From positions 4,554,501 to 4,618,500 of the forward strand of contig NC_089442.1 of assembly GCF_026210795.1 (NCBI RefSeq): a DNA stretch of 64,000 nt, written 5' to 3'. Position numbers and translations under genes: made by a program. The DNA comes from Rhizophagus irregularis. Taxonomy: Eukaryota > Glomeromycota > Glomeromycetes > Glomerales > Glomeraceae. Position 1 is the first letter of the stretch. Each line of letters begins with the position of its first letter. Shown here piece after piece: positions 33,360 through 45,074 of this stretch. The notes under the pieces were generated by a model. The model was given only the letters and a program-made list of their open reading frames with translations, had not been told where the DNA came from and ran no database searches.

Positions 33360-35066
33360 ATCGTAATCTGTACTGTACAGTATAATTATATAAGTTATAA
33401 TTTTTCTTTATATATTACTATATTTGTATTGGTAACTACCGTTCAGTCAGCCCTCGACAATCGACATAACAGAACTTCGAAATAAAATTTCCGCGACTAT
33501 TAGTTACACGTGACATTTAACCAATCAGATACGTAGATTATTCCTCGTTATAACGAATCAGCCAATTGACTGTGATGTCAATAAAGGTACAAAAAAAAAA
33601 TAAAAAAAAAGTTTTTTTCTTCCAGAATTTCCGGAATGTAATTCTATGCCGTATCACATGAGAAATTTAGAGTTTTGGTTGCAATTTAGAAATCTGTCGA
33701 GGAAAAATTTCGATTAATTCCGGTTATTTACAACTATTTATCGATATCCAAACATTATTAACATCATTATTAAAAAGAATTTTTATCGGGTAATTGCAAT
33801 TTGTATAGGATACCCTAAAAAATTTTTTCAATTTAAAGTTCATGAAAAAATCGACAAATATTAAAAGTAATAACGCACTTTCAAAGTCAACCAACAATTG
33901 AACTATAGCGCAACACATTGAAATTATTTTGCATGTCCTATATGTCCTATATACTGCATGTATTATTTCATCAGAAAATCATTAAAAAAAAAATTCGCTC
34001 ATATTTGTATTATACTGTAAACTCTTATTGTGTGGTTCAACGGTAAAAATTCTTGTGTATCTATATATTGAAGAGTGTTCAAACTGTGAAGACTTGAAAT
34101 CATCAGCAAACCTCAGTTCAAAAGAAACAGAATGACACAACATCGTTTGAAGATTTGGATTTTGATATTATACGATGGTGAATTGGATAGTTAAGCGAAA
34201 TTTATTATGTTATTTACTTTATTTAACGTGTAACATTGCTTTAAATACCTCGTGTATGACACAAATTAACTAAATAATTGATTAAGATACAAGCCTAATT
34301 CTACTAAATTAAGATGTATATTATATTTGAGTCTTTTAGTCTTTTAACATGGAAGGGGAAGGTAGTTTCTATAAGGTATTTTTTTTACCGATATAATAAT
34401 TAATTCGTAATAATTATATGTTATAATATTCCTCTAATTATTTTAATATTTGTTAGAGCTAAAATAAAAAAAATTTGCTCAATGAATTAATCGAATATTC
34501 GATGATAGATCCGGTTTTTTAGGCGTTTTATAATATAGCTTAACGTTAATAGAAAAGTTCTGAACATTAATTTTCAAAGTTTCATCTCTAGATTCGTGAT
34601 GTCGGATTTCTACAAAATAAAGACAGCGTTAACATTAAGAACGATTTTCATCCTATCAAGATTCTAGATATTTATTAATTGTTAAACTTGAGGAAAAGAT
34701 CACGTAATAAAATAATAGAAGTTTAACGAAAAATTTTGTTATCAAGAAAATCGGTTTTGTTATTTTGGTCATAAAAACAATCAAATTTAACACAAAAAAA
34801 GAAATTTCTTTTTCTTCCGGAATTTAATTCCATGTCGTACGTATCACTGACAACAGATAATAAGAGATTCGAATTTTATTGGTACATATGTGCATCTAAT
34901 GATTGCTTAAGGAAATTTTCTATCGGAAATTGCATATAATAGGGTACAGAATTTGATTTGAAAAAAAAACTTTAGATTTAATAAATTGATAAGAGATAAA
35001 GGTATTTAAATGGATTTATGGATTTACAATGCTCAATAATTTTTTAAATGAATTGTCGTAATAATA
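33360..35066. other. Intergenic and 5' flank of kinase J, with an inverted block
   Basis: No gene is visible. Bases 33620-33860 resemble the kinase 5' flank and a stub of a second-subfamily start (catgaaaaaatcgacaaata), so another kinase was lost here. Bases about 34225-34700 are similar, in inverted orientation, to about 42600-42960 in front of kinase K. The conserved upstream palindrome block (ccggaatttaattccatgtc) is at 34807-34830. Confidence 0.45.
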
Positions 35067-37041
35067 ATGGAAAAATCAACAGATATTAGACATAAAATAG
35101 ATTTTTTATTATTAAATGATACACAACTAACACAAAATAAATATGAAAAAAAGAAATGTAATGAATGTAATAAAGCAAGAACACTTTCACGCATAAATCA
35201 TCAAATTTGTCATATTTGTTACATAGCAAAAAGAAGAATTATACCAAGTGGAAATAAAGTTATTGATGATTTTATCAGATATACTCAAACTAATTATGTT
35301 AAAGATAACGGGAAAATGATATTTGTTCCTTATGAAAAATTCGAAAATATAGAATTTATTGGTGAAGGAGGTTTTAGTAAAATTTATAAAGCTACTTGGA
35401 TTGATTGTAAAATTTCTGATAAGGGCACTCTAGATTATTTCCTACATAATGAGTCTAAAACAGTTGCTCTCAAAAAGCTTAAAAACTCTAAAAACATTAC
35501 TTCAAAAGAGTTAAATGAGGTAAATATTCCATATAAATTTTATTAATAAACTTTAAATATACTTTAGGTTAAATCATAAACAAATAAATTTTTTATTTCA
35601 GCTTAAGATGTTTTATCATTATTCTTTAAATGGAAATAATTTAATTTACGATAGTTATTCGGGTCTTGTTAACGTATATTATGGTATTACTCAAGATCCT
35701 ATTACCCAAGATTTTATATTTATTATGCCATATTATAATTCGGATTTGACACATTATATAACTAAAGACTTTTATAATATTAGTTGGTATGATAAGATAC
35801 GTACGTTGCATGATATTATAAAAGGACTTAATAAAATTCATGACGTAAATATTATACATCGAGATTTACATAGTGGAAATATTCTTTTAAATGGTCATAG
35901 AGCAAAAATATGTGATTTAGGAACATGTAAATCGACAACTGAATTAACAGATAATGAAGAAGAGATTTATGGCATAATTCCTTATGTTGCGCCAGAGGTT
36001 TTACAAGGAAAAAAATATACCAAAGCTTCAGATATATATAGTTTTGGAATGATCATGTGGGAGTTAATGGTAGGAAGAAGACCTTTTTGGGATAGAAATC
36101 ATAACACAGAACTTATAATTGAAATATGTGATGGTTTACGTCCACCAATTATTACAAATGCACCTAAAGGTTATATTGATTTGATGAAAGAATGTTGGCA
36201 TTCTGATCCTAAAAAAAGACCAACAGCAGTTGAAATATTAAAAAAAACTGAGGAAGTACTTGTTAATGAACAGGAATATAAGACTGAAATTATAGAATCA
36301 TCAGATATTGGACCCGTAACAAGAAATAATCCTGATGCCATATTTAAGAGTAGATATTTAAGTGGTATGATAAAATCTGCAGCTTCTACAAGAAGTTTAA
36401 AAAGCCAATCTATTACTTCAAAACTTGGTAAATATTTTGTGATATTAATTGTAATTTTTTATAATATAATTTAATAATTTAATTTTCGGTCATAATTATT
36501 ATTTAGACCAATTTGACAACTACCGGAGAAACTTTAATGGTAATAATTTTTTAATATTTGATATAATTTATTTAATTATATAATTCTTAACGAATTTTAT
36601 AATTTTTTTAAGTCAAAAGAAAGTTTAACGATAACCAACTTGACAATAGTTTTGACAACGGTAAGATAATAAAATTTTATAATATATTAAATTTTAGAAA
36701 CCAATTATTTATTTAAAATCTAAGATATCTATTTAGACAAAAATATTAAAAAGATTAAAATAATCAAAGATGAAAGTATTGGTAAATTCTTTTTCGTCGT
36801 TTGTATACATTTTTTATAAATTGATTAAATTTTGACTATTCTTTTTTATTTAGATTACATTACAAAAGAACTTGAATTTGATATCGTTACAAATTCTAAC
36901 CAATCTAACGATGATGGTAAGTAAAAATTATAAATTTATAATAAATAACAACTAATATCAGATATGTACTTATAATCTAACATATTATACTTTTTCAATT
37001 ATGTAGAATATATTACTATCGAAATTGATTTTGATATTTAA
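35067..37041 (+). CDS. Zinc-ribbon TKL protein kinase J, complete seven-exon model
   Basis: Second-subfamily kinase starting MEKSTDIRHKIDFLLLND. Exons 35067-35519, 35602-36427, 36507-36539, 36613-36660, 36737-36781, 36854-36916 and 37007-37041 give 500 aa in one open frame. It has the Cys4 motif (CNEC, twelve residues, CHIC), IPSGNKVIDDFI, GEGGFSKIY, VALKK, HRDLHSGN, CDLG (followed by TCKS where relatives have TSKS), APE, SFGMIMWE and CWHSDPKKRP. The tail ends DYITKELEFDI-like (exon 6) and YITIEIDFDI (exon 7). All tail introns are phase 1. A reading that ignores the tail introns would stop at 36474. Confidence 0.85.
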
Positions 37042-37419
37042 AGGTGCAAGTATGGACTATGAAAGATTGTTTCTGTCATTCACATGATACTGCTATAAAA
37101 CCAACAATCAACCAATCAGAACGCAAATTTTAGTTATATTTTTTGCTTTCGATTCCCACTTCCTGGTTATTATAAGAAATTACAATAATAAAAATAGATG
37201 TCGAAAATTACTAAATAATATTTGGTATGCCTTATTTATAACGTACGGGAAAACTTTTCACTATTTATTTTTGAAAGATTTTGAGTAATTTCATATTTTC
37301 TTACGACATTAGATAGTTTAAGTCATAAATTTATTTTCAAAACACAATTTTCATACATATAATCTTTTATCGTACACTAATAACATATACTGTATGCGTT
37401 TTCAATGAATATTACTTGC

Positions 37420-37810
37420 GATATAAACCAATTAAAATTCGCATTATGTGTTTGAACTCTGAAATGATTAAAAAAAATTTCTTCTCGTCCAGACGAACAG
37501 GCTTCATACCTCAAAATTACTCTCGACGCACGCTGTTCTAGGCTCAAAAGATGGACAGTTCCGCTTATAGGTCTTATTGAAAACACACTTTCTGATCTGG
37601 TACTATTAACACATCTAACAATACCCCCCAGGTCAGGTTTGGTATGTCTTTACTTTCAGAGCTTTTCAGCAGAGGCTGTTCTATACAATGCAGCGTACCT
37701 CTAGAACCCGTAGTAGGAAGTGTTACTAAGATTTCATAATCGGTTTCATATTGAGTTGGATCACCTGTCCACTCACGTTTGAAAAATATAACATCATTAT
37801 TTATCATCTG
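37420..37810 (-). pseudogene. Unknown gene fragment with a frameshift
   Basis: The minus strand encodes MINNDVIFFKREWTGDPTQY followed by an ETDYEILVTLPTTGSRG-like stretch to 37574. The neighbouring frame then continues the coding character as IRPISGTVHLLSLEQRASRV and ILRYEACSSGREE. The two overlap at 37574-37586, consistent with one recent frameshift. Composition is less AT-rich than the surroundings. I do not recognise the family. Confidence 0.4.
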
Positions 37811-38039
37811 ATGAAAGTCACGTGCGTTCCGTTCGGAACACTACCAATCTGTGGTTAATGTCCGCTATTTTGTTTATTATTATACAAAAACAAGCCCTAT
37901 GTGGGCGCTTTATTAATAGAATATTAATTTTCCGAAGGTTAAGCTCATCATAGAAGAATTCGGCGGAATACAATTTAAGGTTCATACAAATTGAATGTTA
38001 AAAAAATAACTATCTAACGTTGAACTTTCAACTTTAGTG

Positions 38040-40270
38040 GTGAATCCCAGTCATTATCTTCATCTAAATAATAATCAGCCACTTTCTTTAGTAACGCTTG
38101 ATATTTTTATTTATATCTAGAATAAATGACTACAAAGAATAAAGATCAATAGTTAGCAGAGTACACTAATACTAATACTTAACAGATAATAGGAAAATAA
38201 TTACCTGATGATAACATCTTTGCCGCTACTTTCGTCAGTTTAGGCAATGCTGTTATTTCTTCCGGTATAACGAATTCCATGATTGAAAAAACTATTGGCC
38301 ACATATTTGCTGGCCAATTATCTCAGTATTTGCTCCTATAATATGACAGGTCAAGGCTTTAGCAAATATAGCAAATAATAGCAAATAATAATAGATAAAA
38401 ATTTTAGTTCACCATTAAATTGAACATAAAGAACAGTCATCGGCGATATCTTTCCTAAAAGTTTGTTTCTGATTGGTAAAAGATTCATTCAACATCCAAC
38501 CAAATTTGTACGACAGATCGGATGATGGATGAGGCGAATGATAATAATTATAAGTAATATTTTATATATAACAGATAATGATAAAAAATAATTATATATT
38601 TATATTGATATTATTTGTATAATTATGAGTGGACACCATTAGTATACACATGAGAATGATGGCCTGATGTAATTTTGACAAATCATCTTCAATATGGGCG
38701 TTGTTGCTGTTTCTATGTAAATGAATTAAAACTGTCGACTGAAGGAAAGAATTCCATCGTATTTTTTTCTTCGTGTTCTTCGGTCAAGACATTTTTGGGC
38801 ACAACTTTGCACTTCACCTCTTATGATGACTAAACTATTGGGAAAGGGTATCTTTTAAATTAACCATTAAATCAATTTTACGTTTGAAAAAAGAAAGGAA
38901 AGATGTAAGAAATATTATTGTAGAATGAATAAATCCATAAAGAAAATTAAGAAAATGAAGAAAATCAAAAAAAAAAGAATTGATAATAATTTATATTTAA
39001 AATATGAAACAAGCGAATAAGGAAGATACCAATCATTATCTTTCGTGAATTATTCTTTGATTACTTACTACATTAAATTTTTTCAAGGTTTTTGCAAACA
39101 TCTTCAGATATGTCTTTCTTAGGTTTATATCTCTGTATTTTTTCTTTGAAGTACATCATTATCGATTCACCTAGATCTTCTAAAATAACACCATCATTAA
39201 CAATCGAGTTGTGTTTTCGTTTTCAGTCTCGTTTTTGATATTTTTTTGTATAAATTCTGAAGGATTCAATATTGTCGATTATGGCATTGAACTTCCACGG
39301 TGCCTAATCCAAGTCCATTTCATAAATATCGACTAAGGTCTGAGGACGTTTAAAAATATTCTGCTTAAGCGATAGTGGCGTTGCAGGGACATTACCAGGT
39401 AATGGTGTTGTGAGAGAAGTACCAGATAGTGGTATAATTGTTCCCTCTTCATAATTTCCCACGATCAAAAGTTGCACTCTAAGAAATAATTAAATTAACT
39501 TTTGAAAAAAATGTTTGAAAAAAAGGTAAAGCTGTACAATAACTGTTTATTGTCTTTAACCTCATTTAAACTAGATACAACAACTGGAGTTGTATCTTCA
39601 TTTAATTTGTCTGGATGATCACACAATACACGCATGTTAGTAAATGACTTGCTAATCAAAAAATAATTTAAAGTCTCATAATCTCACCTGTTCGGTTGGC
39701 GATACTGATGGTGATTATTCGTCACTATTCAAATTACGAGATGACTTTGTGACCTTTGTTTCGTCACAGGACGAAGACAGGCTATAAACATAATCAAGGT
39801 CATCAGGGTCATCGTCATTATTGTCATTAACGAATTCCAGATCAGAACAATCTTCTTCGGTTTCATATATCTCTTTTGGCATTTAATAATTTCATTATCT
39901 CCTTCATCACCGTGATCTTGATTAGTCCGGAGATCTGAGATCTAGATGTTGAGAAGAAAAAGTGAATTTACTACGCATGATGTGAAACACGACGGAAACC
40001 TACCTTACTTTCCGGTGCACTCGCTTGTTGGGATCTGGTGTGCGTAAATTAGGATTTGATTCATAAATTCTTTAGAATCTTTCATGTGGTCTTGGATGGT
40101 GGGAAAAAAAAAATTTAATACATAAAAACATTTATAATATAAACTTAACTTTTTACTTACGTGATTGCGCTTTATTTCATATTCCTTTACAAATGACCTT
40201 AATTTACCGGGTAAAAACACTCTTGCAACTTTTGCATCCCTAATGGAATCATCTATTACGTCGTTAATGT
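38040..40270 (-). pseudogene. Multi-exon hypothetical gene, decayed
   Basis: In order on the minus strand, coding-like blocks with plausible splice borders appear: VARVFLPGKLRSFVKEYEIK (to 40160), DHMKDSKEFMNQILIYAHQI (about 40090-40010), an acidic EEDCSDLEFVNDNNDDD block (39880-39720), a block with SLTTPLPGNVPATPLSLKQN (39480-39300), then NAIIDNIESFRIYTKKYQ and HNSIVNDGVILEDLGES (39290-39070), and a last block MEFVIPEEITALPKLTKVAA (38280-38205) with YQALLKKVADYYLDEDNDW (38120-38030). Stops such as the one after EMDLD interrupt the longest block. No family is recognised. Decay is likelier than missed introns, but not certain. Confidence 0.45.
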
Positions 40271-40379
40271 ATCCTAATTAATTTGCAAATAAGTAAGTTC
40301 CCTATGTATATAAACAAGTTTTCTCCCTCTTTTGTTAAAAAGAAAATAGATATTAGTATTAGATCGAATTAATACTTTT

Positions 40380-41130
40380 TTAATTATCTTATGCATTTAG
40401 ACGGATCATAACACAGCACGAAGCCTGACAACCAGTTAGGACGAACCCAGCTTGTTGCGTTATGACAACTAACATATAGTATATTCAAGGGCGCCGAGGG
40501 AAGACGAACTCCACTCTCACTCGCCAGAACGAATCCAGCTGGTTACTCGGGGATTGTCAATATGTCACGATGTGTCCTAAGACCGGAACATATTCTAGCT
40601 CTTGAACCCAGCTATTAATTGCAGTATTGCACATCTCATACACTTAACTTCCGAAGAGACATGATTCAGAAAAAATGGTCAACGCGTTCTTATTCCTTAT
40701 CTTTCTCATACGTAAAATTTTCGGTTCTCTATACTGGAGAAACTTTAGTAATGACTAAGTCGTATTATTTTCGAAGAAATTTTTCACTTGTAACAGTATT
40801 GGCAATTTATCCATTATTGTCCTTTGGTGGTTTTTTCGGTTTCTTTCAGTATTTTTTGACTACTGTATCACTGTATCACTATAATCCAGATTTATTTATA
40901 CACTGAACCACGTGATAAATGATGTCACCGATATTGTGATTTGATCACGTAAATCATACACGAGTAAAGCCCGAAAGCGAAACTTTAATTATTTCACTGC
41001 GCCTATTATACGCGTGATGATCAAGGATTTTCTCGGCGAAGATCAAAATGCCGATATATAACAAGAAGAGTAATGTGTCCAGTTTATTTTGGAACATCTA
41101 TAGAGGCGGGAAAATCGATTAACATGACAT
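40380..41130. other. Less AT-rich intergenic stretch, unidentified repeat
   Basis: The decamer gaacccagct or a close form occurs at 40443, 40526 and 40603. A 95-codon plus-strand frame (40619-40906) has one hydrophobic segment but no start context, homology or codon pattern that I can support. The region is probably an old insertion. Confidence 0.35.
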
Positions 41131-41464
41131 GTTTAGAGAAACTAGCCGAGCAATAAACCAACTTACTTTATTATTACTTACGAGTTGTTAATATCAATGA
41201 TTTTAATAATGGTAAGAGCTTGATTAGTTTGAATTTTTTTTGCTTTACTTGCAAGGAGTATAAAAAGGATTCACTAACAGAGACATCACCTTTTTATATA
41301 ATTTCCAGTATCAATTTTGGAATACGCTTTTGGGCAACACGAAAATCGATCGATCACTTCATAAAAGAATTTAACGCTATCCGTATGTAAAGATCATCAA
41401 GGGTCCTTTTTTCAATTGAGAATATGCGAAAACAAATTATTTTGCGCAATTACTTATTCCCGTG

Positions 41465-41600
41465 ATACGTGTGACGACTACCCTTCCCTTTCCTTCCTTT
41501 CCTTACTCTCTCGCTCTTTCCCCTTTTCCCTCTTTCGCTTTTTCTTCCCTTTCCCTCCCTGACCAATGTTGCTGCACCTCAACGTTGGTGACAAGTTTTT
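41465..41600 (+). repeat. Polypyrimidine tract, second copy
   Basis: A T/C-rich run (ccctttccttcctttcctta) ends cctgaccaatgttg, homologous to the end of the tract at 32480-32655. Downstream, taacaattgtaataactagc at 41830 again precedes a kinase tail relic. Confidence 0.65.
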
Positions 41601-41859
41601 TAAAGACTTGGCTAAGTCAGCAACAAATATTAACGATTTGTCCACTTTTATTAAATATATATATAACTGTAAATTAAAATAAAATTTTTTTATTTAATTT
41701 CTAATTTATAATTAATATTTTGATTATTCAATTTAAAATTTTCGCAAATGTATTATTGTCAAATGAGACAAATGCATATTGTATACAAAAGTTAATTTCA
41801 ACTTAGGTCATTTAAACTTTATTATAGCTTTTAACAATTGTAATAACTAGCTAAAACTA

Positions 41860-42330
41860 GAATAATACTGGCGCCGTATATAAAAGTAGTAGATATTTGA
41901 GTGGTTTAATAAAATCTCATATAAGTTATATGTTTTTTGATCATTATAATCATTTTTAAATTTAAATTTATTTTAAATCAATTAAATAGCTTTGAATGGT
42001 AAAATAAAATTTCATTGTGATAAAGAAATCACTATTTATTAATATAAAAATATTTTTTTAGGCAAAAATATTAAAGAATAAACTAAATGAAGACGAAAAT
42101 GATGGTAAATTACAACTGTTTTTTTTATGCATATATTGGCTTCCTTTATAAATTGGTAAAATTTTATATACTGTATACATTTTTTTTTATTTAGATTACG
42201 TTAATAATAATGGTATGATACGTAGATATATAATAATTAACAATATTTAATACAATCTAATATTTTTTTTTACTTCTTTAACTTTATAGAATATAGTACT
42301 AGCGAAATTCATTTTGATATTTAAATGTCG
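41860..42330 (+). pseudogene. Kinase tail relic I2
   Basis: Short remnants of the exon 2 end (GAVYKSRYLSGLIKS-like) are followed by parts of tail exons 4 (41965), 5 (42060), 6 (42196) and 7 (42292). It shares its left context with relic I1, so one is a copy of the other or both come from one duplicated ancestor. Confidence 0.7.
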
Positions 42331-42983
42331 TATTTATTACATAATTATAAAAGTTATTTTTCATTGGTATATTTATTGAATATTTATATGCAAGAAATTG
42401 ACAAAATTAATATCGAATCAAAAAAATTTGCATTACGCGTTCGAAATAAAAAGTAATATCAAAACAAAAAAAGTTTTGTTCCATAATTTAATTCTATACT
42501 TTATCACAATGGGAAATTTAGATTTTCAAATGTTTGTGGCTGCAATTTAGAAATCTATCAAGGAAAGATCGATAATCTTAAGGAAATTTCGATCGGAAAG
42601 ACGGAATAGAATCTTAATTTTTCCTCAAAATACCTAGAATATAAGAAAATCTTGGTAAAGTTTTTTCGTTCTTAACGTTAACGTCGTCTTATTTTATAGG
42701 CATTTGAATTATGAGTCTGGAGATAAAACTTTGGAAATTAATGTTCGAAACTTTTTCTATTACGTGAAACTATATTAAAAAACCGGTAACTTTATTATAA
42801 TTATAACATATAATTATTTTAAAAAAAATACCTTAAAGAAACTATAGCAACTATCTTTCATATAATATGCAGCTTATAAAAAATCTTAATCCTGGTATAA
42901 TTGAATTAAAGACTTGTATCCCATATTATTAAATCGATTATTTGATTAAATAAAGTGAATAAGGATTAATAAAACAATAAAGA

Positions 42984-43015
42984 ATTTCAGAATTTAATTC
43001 TATGTTGTATCACCC
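42984..43015 (+). promoter_or_regulatory. Conserved upstream block of kinase K
   Basis: Reads cagaatttaattctatgttg then tatcac, about 270 bases upstream of the start codon. It has the same GAATTTAATTC palindrome and the same following TATCAC as the other kinases. Confidence 0.45.
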
Positions 43016-43261
43016 GAAAGATAATAAGAAATACAAAGAAATTTAGGCTACTCAAATGGTGTAACTATAATCAGAAAATCTATCAAGAAGAGAGATTCGC
43101 ATTCTATAGTGACATTTTATGATTACTTAAGGAAATTTCTATCGGAAATTGCATATAATAGAATAAGAATTTGATTGAAAAAAAACTCCGGGTTTAATAA
43201 ATTGAAGGTATTTAAATGGACATTTACAACGCTCAAAATTTTTAAAAGAATTGACGTAATA

Positions 43262-45073
43262 ATGGAAAAAAAATACGTGAAATGTAGAGAATGTAATAAA
43301 ATAAGAACTTCTTCATATGAAAATCATCAAATTTGTCATATTTGTTACATAGCAAAAAGAAGAATTATACCAAGTGGAAATAAAGTTATTGATGATTTTA
43401 TCATATATACTCAAACTAATAATGAACAAGATAATGGGAAAATGATATTTGTTCCTTATGAAAATTTCAATAATATTGAACATATCGGTGAAGGAGGTTT
43501 TAGTAAAATTTATAAAGCTACTTGGATTGATTGTAAAATTTCTGATGAGGGTACTTTAGATTATACCCTACTTAATAAGTCTAAAACAGTTGCTCTTAAA
43601 AAGCTTAATGATTCTAAAGATATTACTTCAAAAGAATTAAACGAGGTAAATATTTCCATATTAATTTTATTAAATTCAAGACATATAATTTCAACTAATA
43701 AATTTTATTCAGCTCAAGATGTTTTATCATTATTCTTTAAATGGAGATAATTTAATTTACGATAGTCATTCAAGTCATGTTAACGTATATTATGGCATTA
43801 CTCAAGATCGTATTACTCAAGATCTTATTTTTATTATGCCATATTATAATTCGGATTTGACGCATTATATAATTAAAGATTTTTTTAACATTCATTGGAG
43901 TTTTAAGTTAACTATTTTAAAAAACATTATAGACGGACTTGCAGATATTCATGGTGTGAATATTATACATCGAGATTTACATAGTGGAAATATTCTTTTC
44001 AGTGATCTTAAGGCAAGACTATGTGATTTAGGAACAAGTAAATCAGCAACTGAATCAACAGATAATGAAGAAGAGATTTATGGCATAATTCCTTATGTTG
44101 CACCAGAGGTTTTACAAGGAAAAAAGTATACCAAAGCTTCAGATATATATAGTTTTGGAATGATTATGTGGGAGGTAATGGTAGGAAGAAGACCTTTTTG
44201 GGATAGAAATCATAATACAGAACTTATAATTGAAATATGTGATGGTTTACGTCCACCAATTATTACAAATGCACCCGGAGGTTATATTGATTTAATGAAA
44301 AAATGCTGGCATTCTGATCCAGTAAAGAGACCAATAGCAGATGAAATATTAAAAGAAATTACGGAAATATATCATTATGGTCATAAACCTATAATTATAA
44401 AATCATCAGATATTGGGCCTGTGACAACAAATAATCCTAAAGCCATATATAAGAGTAGATATTTAAGTGACATGATAAAATCTGCAGCTTCTACAATAAG
44501 TTTAAGAATCCAATCCGTTACTTCAGAACTTGGTAAATAACTTGAAATTTTAATTGTACATTTTTCATAATTTTTAACTTAGTTCAAATTATTTAATGGT
44601 AATAATTTTTATGTTTGGTATAATTTATTTGATTATATAATTCTTAACGAACCTTAAGTCAAAAGAAAGTTTAATGATAACCAACTTGATAATAGTATTG
44701 ATAATAGGTTTGATAATGGTATGATAATAAATTTTATATATTGTATATTGAATTTTAGAAACCAATTATTTATTAATCAAAGATATCTATTTAGGCAAAA
44801 ATATTAAAAGGATTAAAATAATCAAAGATGAAAGTATTGGTAATTACTTTTTTATTATGCATGCATTTTTTATAAAATGATTAAATTTTGATTCTTCTTA
44901 TTTAGATTACATCACAACAGAACTTGAATTTGATATCGATACAAAATCTGACCAATCTAACGATGGTAAGTAAAAATTATAAATAACAACCAATATATAA
45001 TTTATAATCTAACATATTTTACATTTTCAACTTTATAGAATATATTACTAACGAAATCGATTTTGATATTTAA
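43262..45073 (+). CDS. Zinc-ribbon TKL protein kinase K
   Basis: Second-subfamily kinase with a shortened N-terminus. The start at MEKKYVKCREC is placed by comparison with kinase J; an upstream in-frame ATG at 43175 would add 29 residues of AT-rich, unlikely sequence. Exons 43262-43645 and 43713-44532 encode the Cys4 motif (CREC, twelve residues, CHIC), IPSGNKVIDDFI and an intact kinase domain (GEGGFSKIY, VALKK, HRDLHSGN, CDLG, APE, SFGMIMWE). Tail exon 3 is mostly deleted and would give an early stop. Skipping it joins exon 4 (from about 44659) in frame, then exons 5, 6 and 7, ending YITNEIDFDI at 45073. Which tail is used cannot be seen from DNA. Confidence 0.75.
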
Positions 45074-45074
45074 T

